Source: Coriaria nepalensis (lineage: Eukaryota > Streptophyta > Magnoliopsida > Cucurbitales > Coriariaceae). Taken from it: a stretch of 64,000 nucleotides of DNA. Position 1 is the first letter of the stretch. Every line of letters starts with the position of its first letter. Shown one piece after another: positions 52,201 through 63,840 of this stretch. The stretch covers positions 2,981,001 to 3,045,000 of the forward strand of contig CP114482.1 in NCBI GenBank assembly GCA_027186245.1, in the 5' to 3' direction. The notes beneath the pieces are model-generated. The model did no database searches. It was not told where the DNA came from and saw only the letters and a program-made list of their open reading frames with translations. The position numbers were made by a program, and so were the translations under genes.

Positions 52201-52776
52201 CAACTCTCGCTCTCTCAAATCTGGCGTCCATGGCCGGTAATCAACTCTTCGCCTCTTCCTTAGGTTTTCCGGTTTCTGTAGAGAGGCTCCGATGGCTGAG
52301 GTCGCGTTGCCGCCAAAAGTTGAGGCAGTTGTTTGAGCTAAAACGACGGAAGCGTCGAAATCGCGGTCGTAGACCTGGTCGCCACAAGCACAGCAGAAGA
52401 GCTCAGCTCTATCGACGTCGACGGAGATCTCATGTCCAGGAGGCATTGACTCGGCGTGCGCTGCCGCGTGAGATTCACCCGACAGCGCGTGGCATGACAC
52501 GACGGCGCAGGCCAAGCACGCGTAGAGCATCGGCCGGGATGACTCTCCACATCCACCGCACCGCGGTAGCTCATTCGCATCTCGCCGGATCGATGCGCGA
52601 CCTGCCGGCGGTTTAACTCGAAGGCAATCCTGTAAAATCCGGAATGGCTTTGATCCGTTCCGAGACCTGAAGTCAGCGAGATGCGGACAGGACTGATGAG
52701 AAATCTGACCATTGATCCGATGATTGTTCTTTTCGTGGCGGTGATTGTGGTGGCTGTGGTTGATCTCCGACGACAT
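49260..52776 (-). CDS. UBP22: Ubiquitin carboxyl-terminal hydrolase 22 (UBP22), SAGA-type deubiquitinase
   Basis: USP-family cysteine protease orthologous to yeast Ubp8 and human USP22, which remove ubiquitin from histone H2B. Three exons, 52776-51854, 51767-51643 and 50041-49260, join in frame to 609 aa. A His-rich lead (HSHHNHRH) is followed by a zf-UBP domain with CPHL, CGGC, CLAC and CCAC cysteine pairs. The USP core has the Cys box [19 protein letters not shown] (catalytic C225, codon 52104-52102), QQDAHEFF at the exon 2 start, zinc-knuckle cysteines (SDVMCMACG and FFCQQCQ) and the His box [11 protein letters not shown] with YKCDDSWI. The two introns are 86 bp and about 1.6 kb. The gene is intact and somewhat longer than the Arabidopsis protein I recall (about 560 aa). 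Confidence 0.94.
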
Positions 52777-53381
52777 AGTGATCGAGAACGATGACGGAGG
52801 CGGGGATTGGATAGTGAATGATGAGAGAATTACAGCCGCTAGATTTGAAGGACTTAAGCATCATCGATTGATGAAATCAACGGCTTAGATTCGAGAACGG
52901 GAAATGAGGGACCATTGAAGAAGTAATAAAGATAATTAATGAACTCTTCAGGATCATTTCATTTCATATCTTCAATGAAAAAATCCCTCGTTCTTATAAG
53001 TGAGATTAAAAACTCCTTATTTTTTAAAACAGATTTCTCTGTATTTTATTATAATATATGCTCAAAACATTTAATATTCTCTGTATTTATAATTCAGTAT
53101 TTAATTTTTATTTATTTATCTTTTTTATCCCTAATTTATTATTTTTCTTTTCGGCCATCTCCCCAAGATCAACCACTCATTGGCCACCTTCATCCCTCTC
53201 GCTCCCTCTCATCCATGGTCGATTTGGGTTTCCCGAGCCCAGAATCGCAATATGGGTTCTTGGAATCCATGGAGAAGAGAGGGAGAGATGGAGGTGGCCG
53301 ATGAGTGGTTGACTTCGGGGGAGGTGGCTGGTGGGTTCGATAGAGGTGGTCGAGCGGATGGTTAATTTTGGTGGTGGTAAT

Positions 53382-53846
53382 TAGAGGTATTAAAATGAGT
53401 CATTTTGCTTAATCTGAGCTGATCTTTTTATTATTTATAGTTGGGCTTGGCCCAGCTAATTTAATAATTATATGTCCGAGTTTGATTTGAGAAAGCCGTT
53501 GGATGTATCTCAAAATAAATAAAATTTTGATAAAATAAAGATTTTATTATATATTAATAAAAAATATATAAATTGTAAATTTTAAATGAAGGATTTAAAA
53601 ATCATAATGTGAAATAAGGTAAAATAAAAGAGAAAAATTATATGGAATAAATTTTTTTTGAAATATTGTCATGACTTATCTCGCAATCAAATGAAAAGAA
53701 AAAAAAAACAAAATGAAAGTTAGAGAGTTTAAACAAGAGCTTAACTGGGCCGGGTCGGGCCCAGCCGAGTCTAAAATGCCAGGCCGACATGCTTTTTATC
53801 GGATGGCAGGCGGGGCTGAAAAGCCCGGCCTATTTTGACAATTCAA
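53382..53846. mobile_element. Non-autonomous hAT element, 465 bp
   Basis: Flanked by GTGGTAAT (53374-53381) and GTGATAAT (53847-53854), an 8-bp target duplication with one difference. The left end TAGAGGTATTAAAATGAGTC pairs with the right end read inward, TTGAATTGTCAAAATAGGCC. Subterminal GGCTTGGCCC and GGGCCGGGTCGGGCCC motifs match those of the 3.24-kb hAT copy. No coding capacity. Confidence 0.82.
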
Positions 53847-54581
53847 GTGATAATCGAGAAAATTATAAAATAATGGAAAATAATAATTTTGAGAGAGAAA
53901 AAAAAATGTAAATAAATAAAATTTAATAATACGAATTTATTCATTTGTTAACCTTTTGCTGACGTGGCAAATCTGCATTTCGTTTATTAACAAATGGAAT
54001 AAATTGACGTCAGGGGTTCTCAGCACATTTTATGAAATAGAAGAGATTATGTTACTCAGATACCAGAGGAGGTTTTAAGTTCCTATGACAAATACATTAA
54101 ATTTTTTAACCTTTAATCCAAAAATTAATAATAAATAAATCAGATTTTTCTCTTACGTATTATTATTATTATTATTATTTTACAAAAAATAATTATTGAG
54201 AAGAGAAGAAGTAGATGATTAAGAGAATTTTTTTGGTAGATTAAAATAATTATATATAAAATTAAAATAATTATGTTAAATTTGTATATTAAGATTTTTT
54301 TTTGGGTGTTCTTTACATAAAATTGGCTCTGAACTTGCCAAAACCCCCTTTTGTTCCTTTCATCTAACTACAGGAAAAGCAATTGGCAGCTTTGCTAAAT
54401 GCAAAGTACAGAAATGATTGAAAATGAAAACAATAATCATATATATATATATATATTATACACATGCAAATCACAAAGGCACTTCTTGCACCTAAACATA
54501 ACAAAATAGACATCGAATCCCGATTATTACAAGTCATTACAAGTCAATCTCAAACCGACCCGTTTATTTATGGCAAACAGT

Positions 54582-55475
54582 TCATGCTGTCGGAGCGATG
54601 ATGTTCATATATTTCCTCTTGGCAAAGGCTAGCTACCATTTATTTGGAGTTCCATTGGGTCTATATGCAACACTCAGGAGTCTCCCACTCGTTTCTTCCC
54701 TTATCTGCTTCAAATAATTTCTGAACAGCTCTGCGAAGTAATATAGTATATTTCTATGAAAACTTTAGTATGAGACGATAATTAAGACTTGAAAGCCAGT
54801 AAAAGTGGTCATAAACTGTTCATTCCGGGAGGGTACTTGAAATTTCAATCTGACAACAAAGCCAAATTGCAGAAAATCCAGTATATGCCCACAAAATCTA
54901 ACTAAAAGACACTAACTCATGACTCACATAATCTCTCACTTCAACTAAGATTTTCATCCATTTTGGGGGTTAAAAATAATACTAAAAAGCTTAGGTTATT
55001 ACAGGAACAAAAAGAGCCCGATAATGAGGTTATAATAAAACATAAGAGCAGAATCAAGGATAATATACCCAGGAAATAAATTTTACCTGCTTCCTTCTTA
55101 GATTGGGGAAGAGGGAAAAGGCCAGGAAAAGGAAAACGGGATTCTCCAGAAACAGGAACATCTTCTAGACCCAAATTTATGATCGCCTTAGTTCATTAAG
55201 CCAATGTTCCTAAAGAAAACTTTAGCATATTAGAAGCTTATCGGCCGAGCTCTTAATGTCAAAGTTCCTAAAGAAGACATTGGCTCGGAAAAGGGTTGCC
55301 TCATCAACTATATCAGTTCTACCTGCCAAAAATAAAATCAATCGTTGTTAAATGAACATAATATTATAGTTCCAAAAAAAAAAATAAATAAATAAATAAA
55401 TTTTGAAAAAGAAAAAAGCACGTTGTTCTGAAACAGGGGCAGGACCATTGATATGACTTTTTAGAGGAGAGATTT
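54582..55475 (-). pseudogene. ARPC3 (Arp2/3 complex subunit 3) pseudogene
   Basis: The functional family member is the p21 subunit of the Arp2/3 actin-nucleating complex. Exon-like blocks in family order on minus: PLKSHINGPAPVSEQ (about 55475-55430), a block with TDIVDEA and FFRNFDIKSSADKLLI (about 55320-55230), TKAIINLGLEDVPVSGESRF with FPFPGLFPLPQSKKEA (about 55210-55087, ending at a GTAAAA donor), and ELFRNYLKQIREETSGRLL to NKW (54733-54582). Damage: TAA and TGA just before TKAIINLG, loss of the YLTFYINVALK segment, no proper first exon, and TAG at 54635-54633 in place of the second Trp of the conserved KWW. Introns remain, so it is an unprocessed, dead copy. Confidence 0.88.
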
Positions 55476-55599
55476 TAAATAGACAGATGGAGAGATGGAG
55501 AGATGGAGAGATTTTACAGAGATGAACAAAAAAAAAATTAGGATTCAAAAAGTATAGTGATTCGAATTACCTAAACTTTTTCGATCGAGGGATTGGAAT

Positions 55600-56940
55600 C
55601 GAGATCGGAAATGCTTATTGAAATTTGGTTAAAATCTTGTAAAATCTTGTAAATTAATCTTAACCCTTTTAATTAATTTAGTTTATAAAATTTAATTAAT
55701 AATTCAACTTATTAATTAATAATATACTTGACTTGAAATTCATTAAGGGAATATTCCAATACAAAATAATAAAATCAGCTCAAAATGAGATAAAATGAGC
55801 CAAAAATAAGACCGATTTAGATAAAGTACTAATCAATCGGCCAATCAAGTGACTGACCGATTGACCAAATTGGCTAACAAAGAGGATCAGGTAGCACAAG
55901 GTGGCCGACCGTCGGCCAGAAGAGCTTGGCTGTCTAAGATCGTGAAGCCTAAAAGTCGGCTTATTTTTTGTTGACTGACCTTCATTTTAGTTTGTTTAGA
56001 TTGATTTCAGGAGCATTTTCGTAAAGTTAGAGGAAACTTTCATCAAATATAGGGATTAAAGAGCAAAATTCAATGATGTACTTGTAAATTTAAAAAGACT
56101 CTTAACCAATTCTAAGAGTTTTTAAGTAAATTCATGGGATCTCTACAAATGTAAAGGAGTATGACTGCAAAGAGAATGTTTTGGTTGACTAATTCAAGGG
56201 GTTCAGAACTAGAAAATATATTTTCGGAGGGCTAAAAAAAGGAACATTCCTAACACTCAAAACTCACCTTCCATAAATAGCTTCTCACTTGCCATTTTAT
56301 TTATCGTAAATAGATTTAGTATTCAAATCTAACCATTTAAGCATTTTATCGTCCTTCTTTCGTTCTGTAATCAAGTCAAATATTTTTCTATTACGGTACA
56401 TTATCATTATTTTAATACAATGCCTTATTTAATTTTAATGTCTTAATTTTAATGTTCTTTTAATTTATTACACATTTAAATTATGCACTTTACTTTACAT
56501 TACTTTTTAATTTAATGCATGTTTTTTTAATCCACCGTTAACATATTTGCATTTTATTTTATTGTAATTTATCTTATCGTCTATATTTTACCCATAATTT
56601 ATATTATCATAATTTAAATTATTATTCTTTCGAAGTACTTTTATTTCTGGTATGTCCGCATACTACATTTTTTTTAGAATAGATTGATTAACTCGAGAAC
56701 CGCACATTCGTAGAATTATTTGTTCTTCTATTTGCTAATTTTTGACATTAATACCCTTTAATGTCTTATTATAAATACAAATTTGTATGACCCTTTTATA
56801 ATTAAATAAGAGTTTATATGAAACATTAATTTTCAATTAAATTAATATCAAACTTAGTTGTACTAGCAAAGTTGTATTACCTAGAACGATGTCTACACAT
56901 CGTCTAAGGAGTTACAGTCTTGGCAAACGCCGAGTTGAAG
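55600..56940. mobile_element. Likely 5' LTR and leader of the Gypsy element
   Basis: Non-coding, AT-rich DNA directly before the gag region, with GGCCGACCGTCGGCC near 55900 and ATTCAATGATGTACTTG near 56070. A relative of 56795-56875 exists at 28385-28480. TTGGCAAACGCCGAGTTG near 56919 could be a worn primer-binding site. The exact LTR borders are unclear; no 3' LTR is seen before the window ends. Confidence 0.45.
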
Positions 56941-57779
56941 GTGATCTAGCAGAAACTCTCAATCGTTAGCCACCTAATTGCGTCCTTTCTAAGGAGTGAA
57001 ATGCGGCTAAAGTGCAGGGAAATTCAGAAGAAGGGAAACTCAAGGCAGAAGAATCAGTCGATGATGCTAACTTCAATCCAGGTCCATGTAGTATTCGACC
57101 AGCTCAGATAGTCTATCATCGTAGCCCGAGTCAACTATCGTTCGACGTTTTGATCGTCCGACTCCTCGAGAGGATGAACCAATCAGATGCTTAAATGGCT
57201 AAAAGTTCGGCCCGTCTGGCCGAATATCTCAAAATGTTGGGACAAAAGCTCATCGAGTGGCAAGAGATATCTCAACGACAAGAACGTCGTAGGGAGGCAA
57301 GTAGAAGACCCTTACGTCATTTAGGATAACGACAGAATGGTCGGAAACCAGGCAACATGCAATAGGCTGCCAGTTATGTTACCGCCACTAACCGCCAACC
57401 CACCGATGGCCGCTGATTTACCTTAAGAGGCCGCCAATCGGCCATGACTGGTCGCCTTAATTTCTCGGACCAAACTGAAAAGCTAGAGGTGCGGCCAACC
57501 TGTATCCGCCACATCGGCATAACAACAGGCCGAGGCACGACGAGCAACCATCCATTGTCGGCATGCTACACAATCCATTGATCGGCGAACTGTGGATGGA
57601 CGTTCTACTTTTCCCACCAATGGCAGCACCTTAGCCACTAAGATAGGCCGCTCCCATGCAGTCGATGGTTGACCGAGAGTAACTATATAATATTATACAT
57701 GATATTTACGGTTCTGCCGCCTCGGCCTATGTACCACAAACTATATCCTAAGGAGATCAACTGAGAACATTTCCCTCAC

Positions 57780-58690
57780 GAATACTAGGTCTCAGACTTG
57801 ACCTTATTCTTTGGGGATGATCTGGATCAGTCAGTTGTGGAACAAATTTGTTATTTCACCATTTAGTGTGATGAGGCTGGTTGCAAAAATATGTTACAAA
57901 TCCAACTATTTGCCAACTCCTTCACTGGGCAGGCTTTTGGTTGGTATACTAAGTTGTCACTCAACTCAATAAAGATTTGGCAGGATTTGGAGCAACATTT
58001 TCACTGCTAATTATATCATAGCCAGTCGAAAGTTAAGATGGAAGACTTGTCCCATTTATCCCAACGAACGGGGTGAGTCAACCGATGCTTTCCTATCCTA
58101 GTTCAAATAATTGAGGAACTGGTGTCACGTAGCTCTCCTCGAATAAGAGTTCGTCAAGTTGAACGTCAATGACATAGACATTAAAGTCCTAAATAAATTG
58201 GAAGGAATGGAATTTTGGGGACTTTTTCGAGTTATCCACAAAGGCGGCCCGATAGGAAGGAGGCGTTGAAAGAGGAGGCGTTCGGGAAAGGATCATTAGC
58301 CATGATAATCTACTAGAAACCGAACTATGACATAGATGTCGCTCAAATAATCGGTGACAAACTAGTCACACTGTCGGCTCCTAATAAGTCCACAAGTCGT
58401 GCAACGGTAAAGAGGTACCCTAATGAGAAAGACAAGGTCTATTCATTTGACCTGAATAAGGTGAGCGAGATCTTTGACATCTTGCTAAAAATTAAGAAGT
58501 TGAGGATTCCACCTGACCATAAGTTGTTGTCAGTCGATGAAGTGTGAGGCAAGGATTATTGTAAGTATCATAATTCTTACTATCATTGGACAAATGATTG
58601 CCAAGTATTTAGGCAGTGAATCCAAGAAAGAATCGACAAAGGGCTCTTGAGCTTCGAAGAGTCACCAACTATGAGAGTCGATTCCAACCC
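57780..58690 (+). pseudogene. Decayed gag of the Gypsy element
   Basis: Nucleocapsid and capsid precursor. Blocks: QLFANSFTGQAFGWYTKLS with SIKIWQDLEQHF (about 57900-57990) is the core capsid motif. CKYHNSYYHWTNDCQVF (about 58559-58610) is the CX2HX(n)C-type knuckle region of Tat gag. Multiple stops lie between them. No complete protein is possible. Confidence 0.8.
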
Positions 58691-59819
58691 ATTTCCCGCT
58701 ACGGTAAATGTCTTTATAGATGATCTAAGGCCTCTCGATGATCGAGTCTAAGTGGGAAGATCTCCATTGATGGTCGATTGACCATTTGAAGACCGATCGC
58801 ACTAGTAGGCAAGATAACATATCACTCACTAAGCGACCATCATGCCGAGGCAGCTACTATCGATTGAGTCATTCACACAATCAGTCACCCTTATGTTCTC
58901 ACTATCAATCGGGCCTCCCTCAGGCTAATTCTTATAAGCAAGGCAGTAAAGAAGATAAGGACCTAACCGCTTGGTCGGATGATTATCACTCCAACTGCCC
59001 AAGCAGCCGAATGAATGGCTTATCAGTCAAAGACCCGATAGTCATTTAGAAGCAATGAAGGATGATTGTCCCTCCAAGGCCGACCCAAGAAATTTGAAAT
59101 GGCTAGAACATCCCAAAATATTTAGGGGAAGCCAGCATACTAAAAAATACTAGGAACAACAGCTAAGGCATGTCGCTCGAAGGGAATAAGCCTTAAAGGA
59201 TAGTGGCAAGGGCAAGCTGTCCGAGAATGGGTCATCTTCCTCATTGGAGAATTTGAATATCATTTTGGACGACCTGAGGCCACCAAAAATCAAGTCGATA
59301 ATCATAGCCGCCCAACTGAATAGGCAAGAGGAAACTAATCCCACTAACTTAGCCGATCAGATAATAAACTTGATGGCTTCCTCAGCTCCAAAGATTAAGG
59401 TCGACATCCATATTGGCGTACTACAAGCACTTATAGACAATTTGACTCCTCATACGATGATGAAGAGTACGATGAGGATTCGACATTGCCGATCTACCCG
59501 AGTCCTGAAGAGCCAACTCTGAAAGCTCCCGCATCGACTGCTAAGGACGAGAGCATAGTCAAGATTGTACTTGTTCGGCTAGACTGCAACACGATAACCT
59601 TGCTAAAAATATTAAGGCTAATATGCAAGTTCAAGGAGAGGAAGAGTCGAATGAGGATGAATTTGGTGTTCTCGATCTGTCGACGATGCCACAACAATTC
59701 CAAGCCATCAAGTCAATTAAAGTGGCAAAAGAGGCTGATGGATCAGAAAAATGTGATCTTTGGAAAATTGATCGATCAGATGTCGTGCCATATCAAACCC
59801 CTTTATATCAAGGTTTACC

Positions 59820-62800
59820 TTGAAGTGGTTCTGATTAGCCAAACTCGAGCTGACAATAGTGTCGGCGTCAATATCCTACTAGTCTTAATGCTAAAAGTCT
59901 TGGATAAGTTGGCTAGAGACTTACTCCCAAATGAAGCGACCGTCAGTGATTTCACTGATGGTATATTGAAAGTACGAGGTGTCTTTCTCTTAGAGAGGGT
60001 AGTTGGAACAAAGTCGTCTCTGGCCGTATTTTTCGTAGTCGATACTAGGCATATGCAACGGATCGGGTTGAATCTGACTTGATCCGATCCGATCGAAATG
60101 AGAGGTTATTCTATTGATTCGACCCTATCTGTACAAGATAGGGTTGGATAATGGGGTATCTAGTTTTTTGAGAAGGGGGATCGAGAATGGATCAATGGAT
60201 CGTAGATGGGTGGAGGATGGCCGAATTGAGGATGGATTGATGGATGGCCAGATCACGTTGAGTCTATTTAGGAGAAGGGAGGGGGTGAGGTGGCAAATTG
60301 AAGAGGGAGGGTGAGTGAATGGCGGCGACATCTGGTGGAGGGTGTCGGTGGATCTAGTCTAACTTGGGCGGAGGCTAGGTGCTATCGGCGAGGGAGAGGA
60401 ACAGTGGGCTAGTGAAAAAAGGCGGCGTCGGGTGGAGAGCGTCCTACGTCGGGGGGGGGGGGGGGGGGAGGGGGGTGGCATTCTGATCTTGGTTGACGGA
60501 GGGGCATGCTACGGGTAAGGAGAGACGTTGTACGTGCTGCAAGGGTCTACGGCCAAAGAAGACTCTTCATTGTTTTTTATTTTTGATTTTTTTTAAATGT
60601 ATATAAGGCTGACATGTCAAGTACTCGAAAAACTTGGTCGGATCGCGTACCCAATTCGATCAACTTTTTTGGTACATTATCCAACCTATATCTGGGCTGA
60701 TCTGATCCGATCCGAAGAATTAGGTATGGGTTTTATGATCAACCCTAGTCGATATGACCACTTCATATAATGTCTTACTCGGGAGAGATTAGATCCATTT
60801 CATTTCCTATATCCCTTCTTCCTTACCCCAAGATTTGTTATTTTAGAATTAGGATAAGGTTGAGACCATAAAAGCTAAGGGAAGACCCTTCACAGCTGCT
60901 TCACACGTAGTAGAAGCCACCTACTACCACAAGATTATCGATCCTATCAAAGTAGTGAATGCAAATGGTAAGTCATCTCAGCATCTGAGCTGACTTCTAA
61001 GTTATCCGATGATAAGTCACCCAGCTAAGCACTCACACTGTGTCCATTTCGGCCAAATTCTTCCGAATTGAGAATTGAAGAAGTGTCACGGTAGCCATTA
61101 CCAATGCCCAAAATTGGCAGCCGCTGCAACAGCCGTTGAAAGAAAATAATTGGCTTAGCAGATGAAGGAATGGATGAAGGCCTAACCATAGATAAGTTAA
61201 ACCTCGCCCCGCTAAGTTAGATAGCCTTAAAGCCAATGTACAAGATCCATTAGTGGAGATAAAATTGGGATTGGCCGAGAACCCTCAGCCTATCTATATT
61301 AGTAGCATTATACATGTAGAAAAGCAAAAGGAAACGATAAAATTGTTATTGGCTTACTCTGATTATTTTGCTTGGGACTATCACGAGATTCCTGGACTTG
61401 ATCAGTCATTGATTGAACACCGATTACTAATCAAAACTAGGTAAAAACCTTTCTATCGTGGTAGCCTTAAAAGTAAAGGAAGAGGTTGAGCGGCTACATA
61501 AGACCAGCTTCATTTAGACTTTGATGTATTTCAAGTGGATGTCCAACATTGTAACCGTCATGAAAAAGAATGACAAACTGAGGATATATATAGACTTCCA
61601 AAAATTGAATCGGGTAACCCCTAAGGATGAATATCTAATGTCGATAGTTGATTTACTAATGGCAGAGCAATCATACATGAAATCTTGTTATTCATGGACG
61701 AGCGCTCCGGGTACAATAAGATATTCATAGCTAAGGAAGATGTACATAAGACAACATTCAGATGCCCCAATACGATAGAGGTATTCGAGTGGTTATGCCA
61801 TTTAGATTAAAGAATGGCAAGGCAACCTATTAAAGAGTAATGAAGATCATCTTCTGTAATCTAATCAGTACCATCATGGAGATCTATATCGATGATGTGG
61901 TGGTAAAATATGATAAGACTACCAATCATTTGGCGGACCTGAAAAAAAAAACATTGGACCGGATGCGTCTTCATAATGATGTTGATACTTGCCCCTGATG
62001 TCAGAGGCCGACCAATGATACTTTACGTTTTGGCAATCCCCAAATCTCTATGTTGCCTCTTTGTTCAAGAAAACCACGCTGGATGCAAGTAAGCCATTTA
62101 TTATCTCAGCCAAGTATTGACTCCCAAAGTGGTATGTTATACTTTGATTGAGAAATCATGTCTGGCTCTATATTTCGTTGTCACAAAGCTTTGGCACTAC
62201 CAGCTGAATGTGCAAGTTCTGGTCATAGCATGGACCTATCTTCAAGGGATGCCTGGGTAATTAAGCTCTCGCATTATGTGCTCAAAGTACTTTGCGTTGA
62301 ATAACCCGTATAGGAATCGTATTTCAACGGGTTTAGTATCAAATTTGTAGAAGTTATACCATTGAAGCGATTGACTAAACATAAAGTTATTGAATTTTTA
62401 AAGGAAATGATTATCTATTGGTTCGAGGTCCCAAAGACCATCACTACCAATAACACTATCATTTTCACAGGTGGTTTAGTAGCCAAGTTTTCTAAAGAAC
62501 ATGAATTCAAGTTGCTCAATTTAAGAAATTATTACACACATGCTAATGGCCAGGCTGAGGTAACTAACAAGATGGTGATCGGTTTGATCATGAAGATAAT
62601 TAAGGAAAATCTAAGATCTTGGCACGACCTCCTTGGACCAACCGTTTGGGCTTTTTGAATAACATAAAAAATGGGTACGTGCACAACACTATACTCATTA
62701 GTATATGGTCTATGCAAAATGATCTAACTCCCCCATAATATTTTGAATTAATGCATATTGAGTTAGAAAATCTAGGAGGAGAGAGATTTGATGTGTTGAA

Positions 62801-62960
62801 TGCTCTGATGGCTTACAAAAATAAGGTTGTCAGAGCCTATAACGAAAGGGTAAGACTCAAGTCATTTGTAGTTGGTGACTTAGTCTAGAAGGTAATATTA
62901 CCAATCGAACAAACAAGTGTTTCAAAAGCTTATGGTAAATAGGCTCCCAATTGGGAAGAA
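59820..62960 (+). pseudogene. Decayed pol (protease, RT, RNase H, integrase)
   Basis: Protease-like block with RADNSVGVNIL (near 59850-59880; the usual active site is D-(S/G)-G, here DNS), then SDFTDGILKVRGVF. After the nested insertion comes TTSYNVLLGRD (60758-60790). Reverse transcriptase: MKKNDKLRIYIDFQKLN (about 61560-61610) and the catalytic YIDDVVVK (61885-61908). RNase H debris near 62150-62250. Integrase: VIEFLKEMIIYWFEVPKTIT with TNNTIIFTG (D of the DDE motif changed to N) and ANGQAEVTNK (62362-62658), then C-terminal FDVLNALMAYKNKVV (62790-62835). Stops and indels throughout. Confidence 0.85.
60045..60746. mobile_element. 702-bp hAT-like insertion nested in the Gypsy pol
   Basis: Perfect 8-bp direct repeats AGTCGATA flank it (60037-60044 and 60747-60754). 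The pol frame reads FFVVDT before and TTSYNVLLGRD after, so removing the insert and one repeat restores continuity. The left end CTAGGCATATGCAACGGATC and the right end read inward, AGGGTTGATCATAAAACCC, share AGG..T at the tip. Both ends carry GATCCGATCC motifs close inside. It contains a long G run (60451-60474). Open frames inside are on both strands and repetitive, so it is non-autonomous. Confidence 0.82.
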
Positions 62961-63359
62961 CTTTTTTTAGTGCGATAAACATTTTCTAACAATGCAATTG
63001 GTTTGAAAGCCTAAAGGGTATAGTACAATATATATTGATTAACAGATTTTATCTAAAACATTACATCTTGGCTATGCACAAAAGTGCATAAGTAAAGGTG
63101 GAGGTTTCAACTATATATTTGTTCACTTGGTCACCAACGGAATAAATAAAGTGCAAGCAACAATAAAAATTTGAAAATATCCACTAAAGGACATCCACTA
63201 GGCATAACTAATAAAAAGTCATAAGAGGACCGGCCTCGCCAACCCAAATGGGTAATAAGTCATTAAAAGTACAATACACTAAATAAAACAAATAAAGCAG
63301 TGGAAGTAGAAGATGTGCTAATCCACGAGAAAAGAAAATGTCTTAACGACGCTCCATGC

Positions 63360-63840
63360 GACCTCTATCCTCTCTACTTCCACTCTGCCTCCTCTGTGGT
63401 AGCAGTCCATACCGAAACCTAGTTTGTCAGCCTAGTGACAATATGAGATAGCTCAACTCCAGATCTCAACATGTCATGTCATCGATCATCTATGATACAG
63501 AGTCTACTATAAAGCTCCTGAACTTGATGCATCACCAGATGTAGCTCGATCTGACCCTCAGTCTGTGCAATCTGCTCAAGCCGAACTACCTCTAGTTGGT
63601 TGGATAGCTTGGTCGCGGCAATGTCACAGGCCATCCACTATCTCACACTAGAAGCCCTCTGGGAAGATTCCATGCTATGGTGTCGAGCTATGCATATAAT
63701 TTCGTCTCTAAGAGCCCTTTAGTAGTCGTATATATAAGAAGTAGGGTCCTCCTTAGCAAGAAGTCTACTGATGTTGAGAAAGGCATCATGGTGAAGATTA
63801 CCACATATATGGATGAGCAAATTGTCAGTTTTAGGTAAAA
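63360..63840 (-). pseudogene. Decayed antisense ORF downstream of Gypsy pol
   Basis: Read on the minus strand from about 63838 to 63360, a single frame gives about 150 codons with normal protein composition, broken by about five stops. Pieces in order: KTDNLLIHICGNLHHDAFLN, LLAKEDPTSYIYDY, RALRDEIICIARHHSMESSQ, CDIAATKLSNQLEVVRLEQI, VMHQVQELYSRLCIIDD and MLRSGVELSHIVTRLTN. The middle has heptad-like Leu/Val/Ile spacing typical of a coiled coil. Extra antisense ORFs between pol and the 3' LTR have been described for Tat-lineage elements. Function unknown. Confidence 0.55.

Larger units (their letters stand above)
56950..63840 (+). mobile_element. Ty3/Gypsy retrotransposon (Tat/Retand type), decayed internal region
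   Basis: Gag-pol order is gag, protease, reverse transcriptase/RNase H, integrase, all on plus and riddled with stops and frameshifts. The CKYHN...YHWTNDC zinc-knuckle block (58550-58610), SDFTDGILKVRGVF before the break at 60037, PGLDQSLIEHRLLIK (about 61390-61435) and the ANGQAEVTNK integrase end are characteristic of the Tat/Retand branch. The element holds a nested insertion at 60045-60746 and continues beyond pol with a decayed antisense frame. Its right end lies outside or near the window end. Confidence 0.85.

Noticed and set aside
52230..52616. Plus-strand 128-codon Arg-rich frame
   Set aside because: Antisense of UBP22 exon 1.
60114..60331. Open frames on both strands inside the nested insertion
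   Set aside because: Repetitive GATGG/ATTGA-type sequence; no domain, non-autonomous element.
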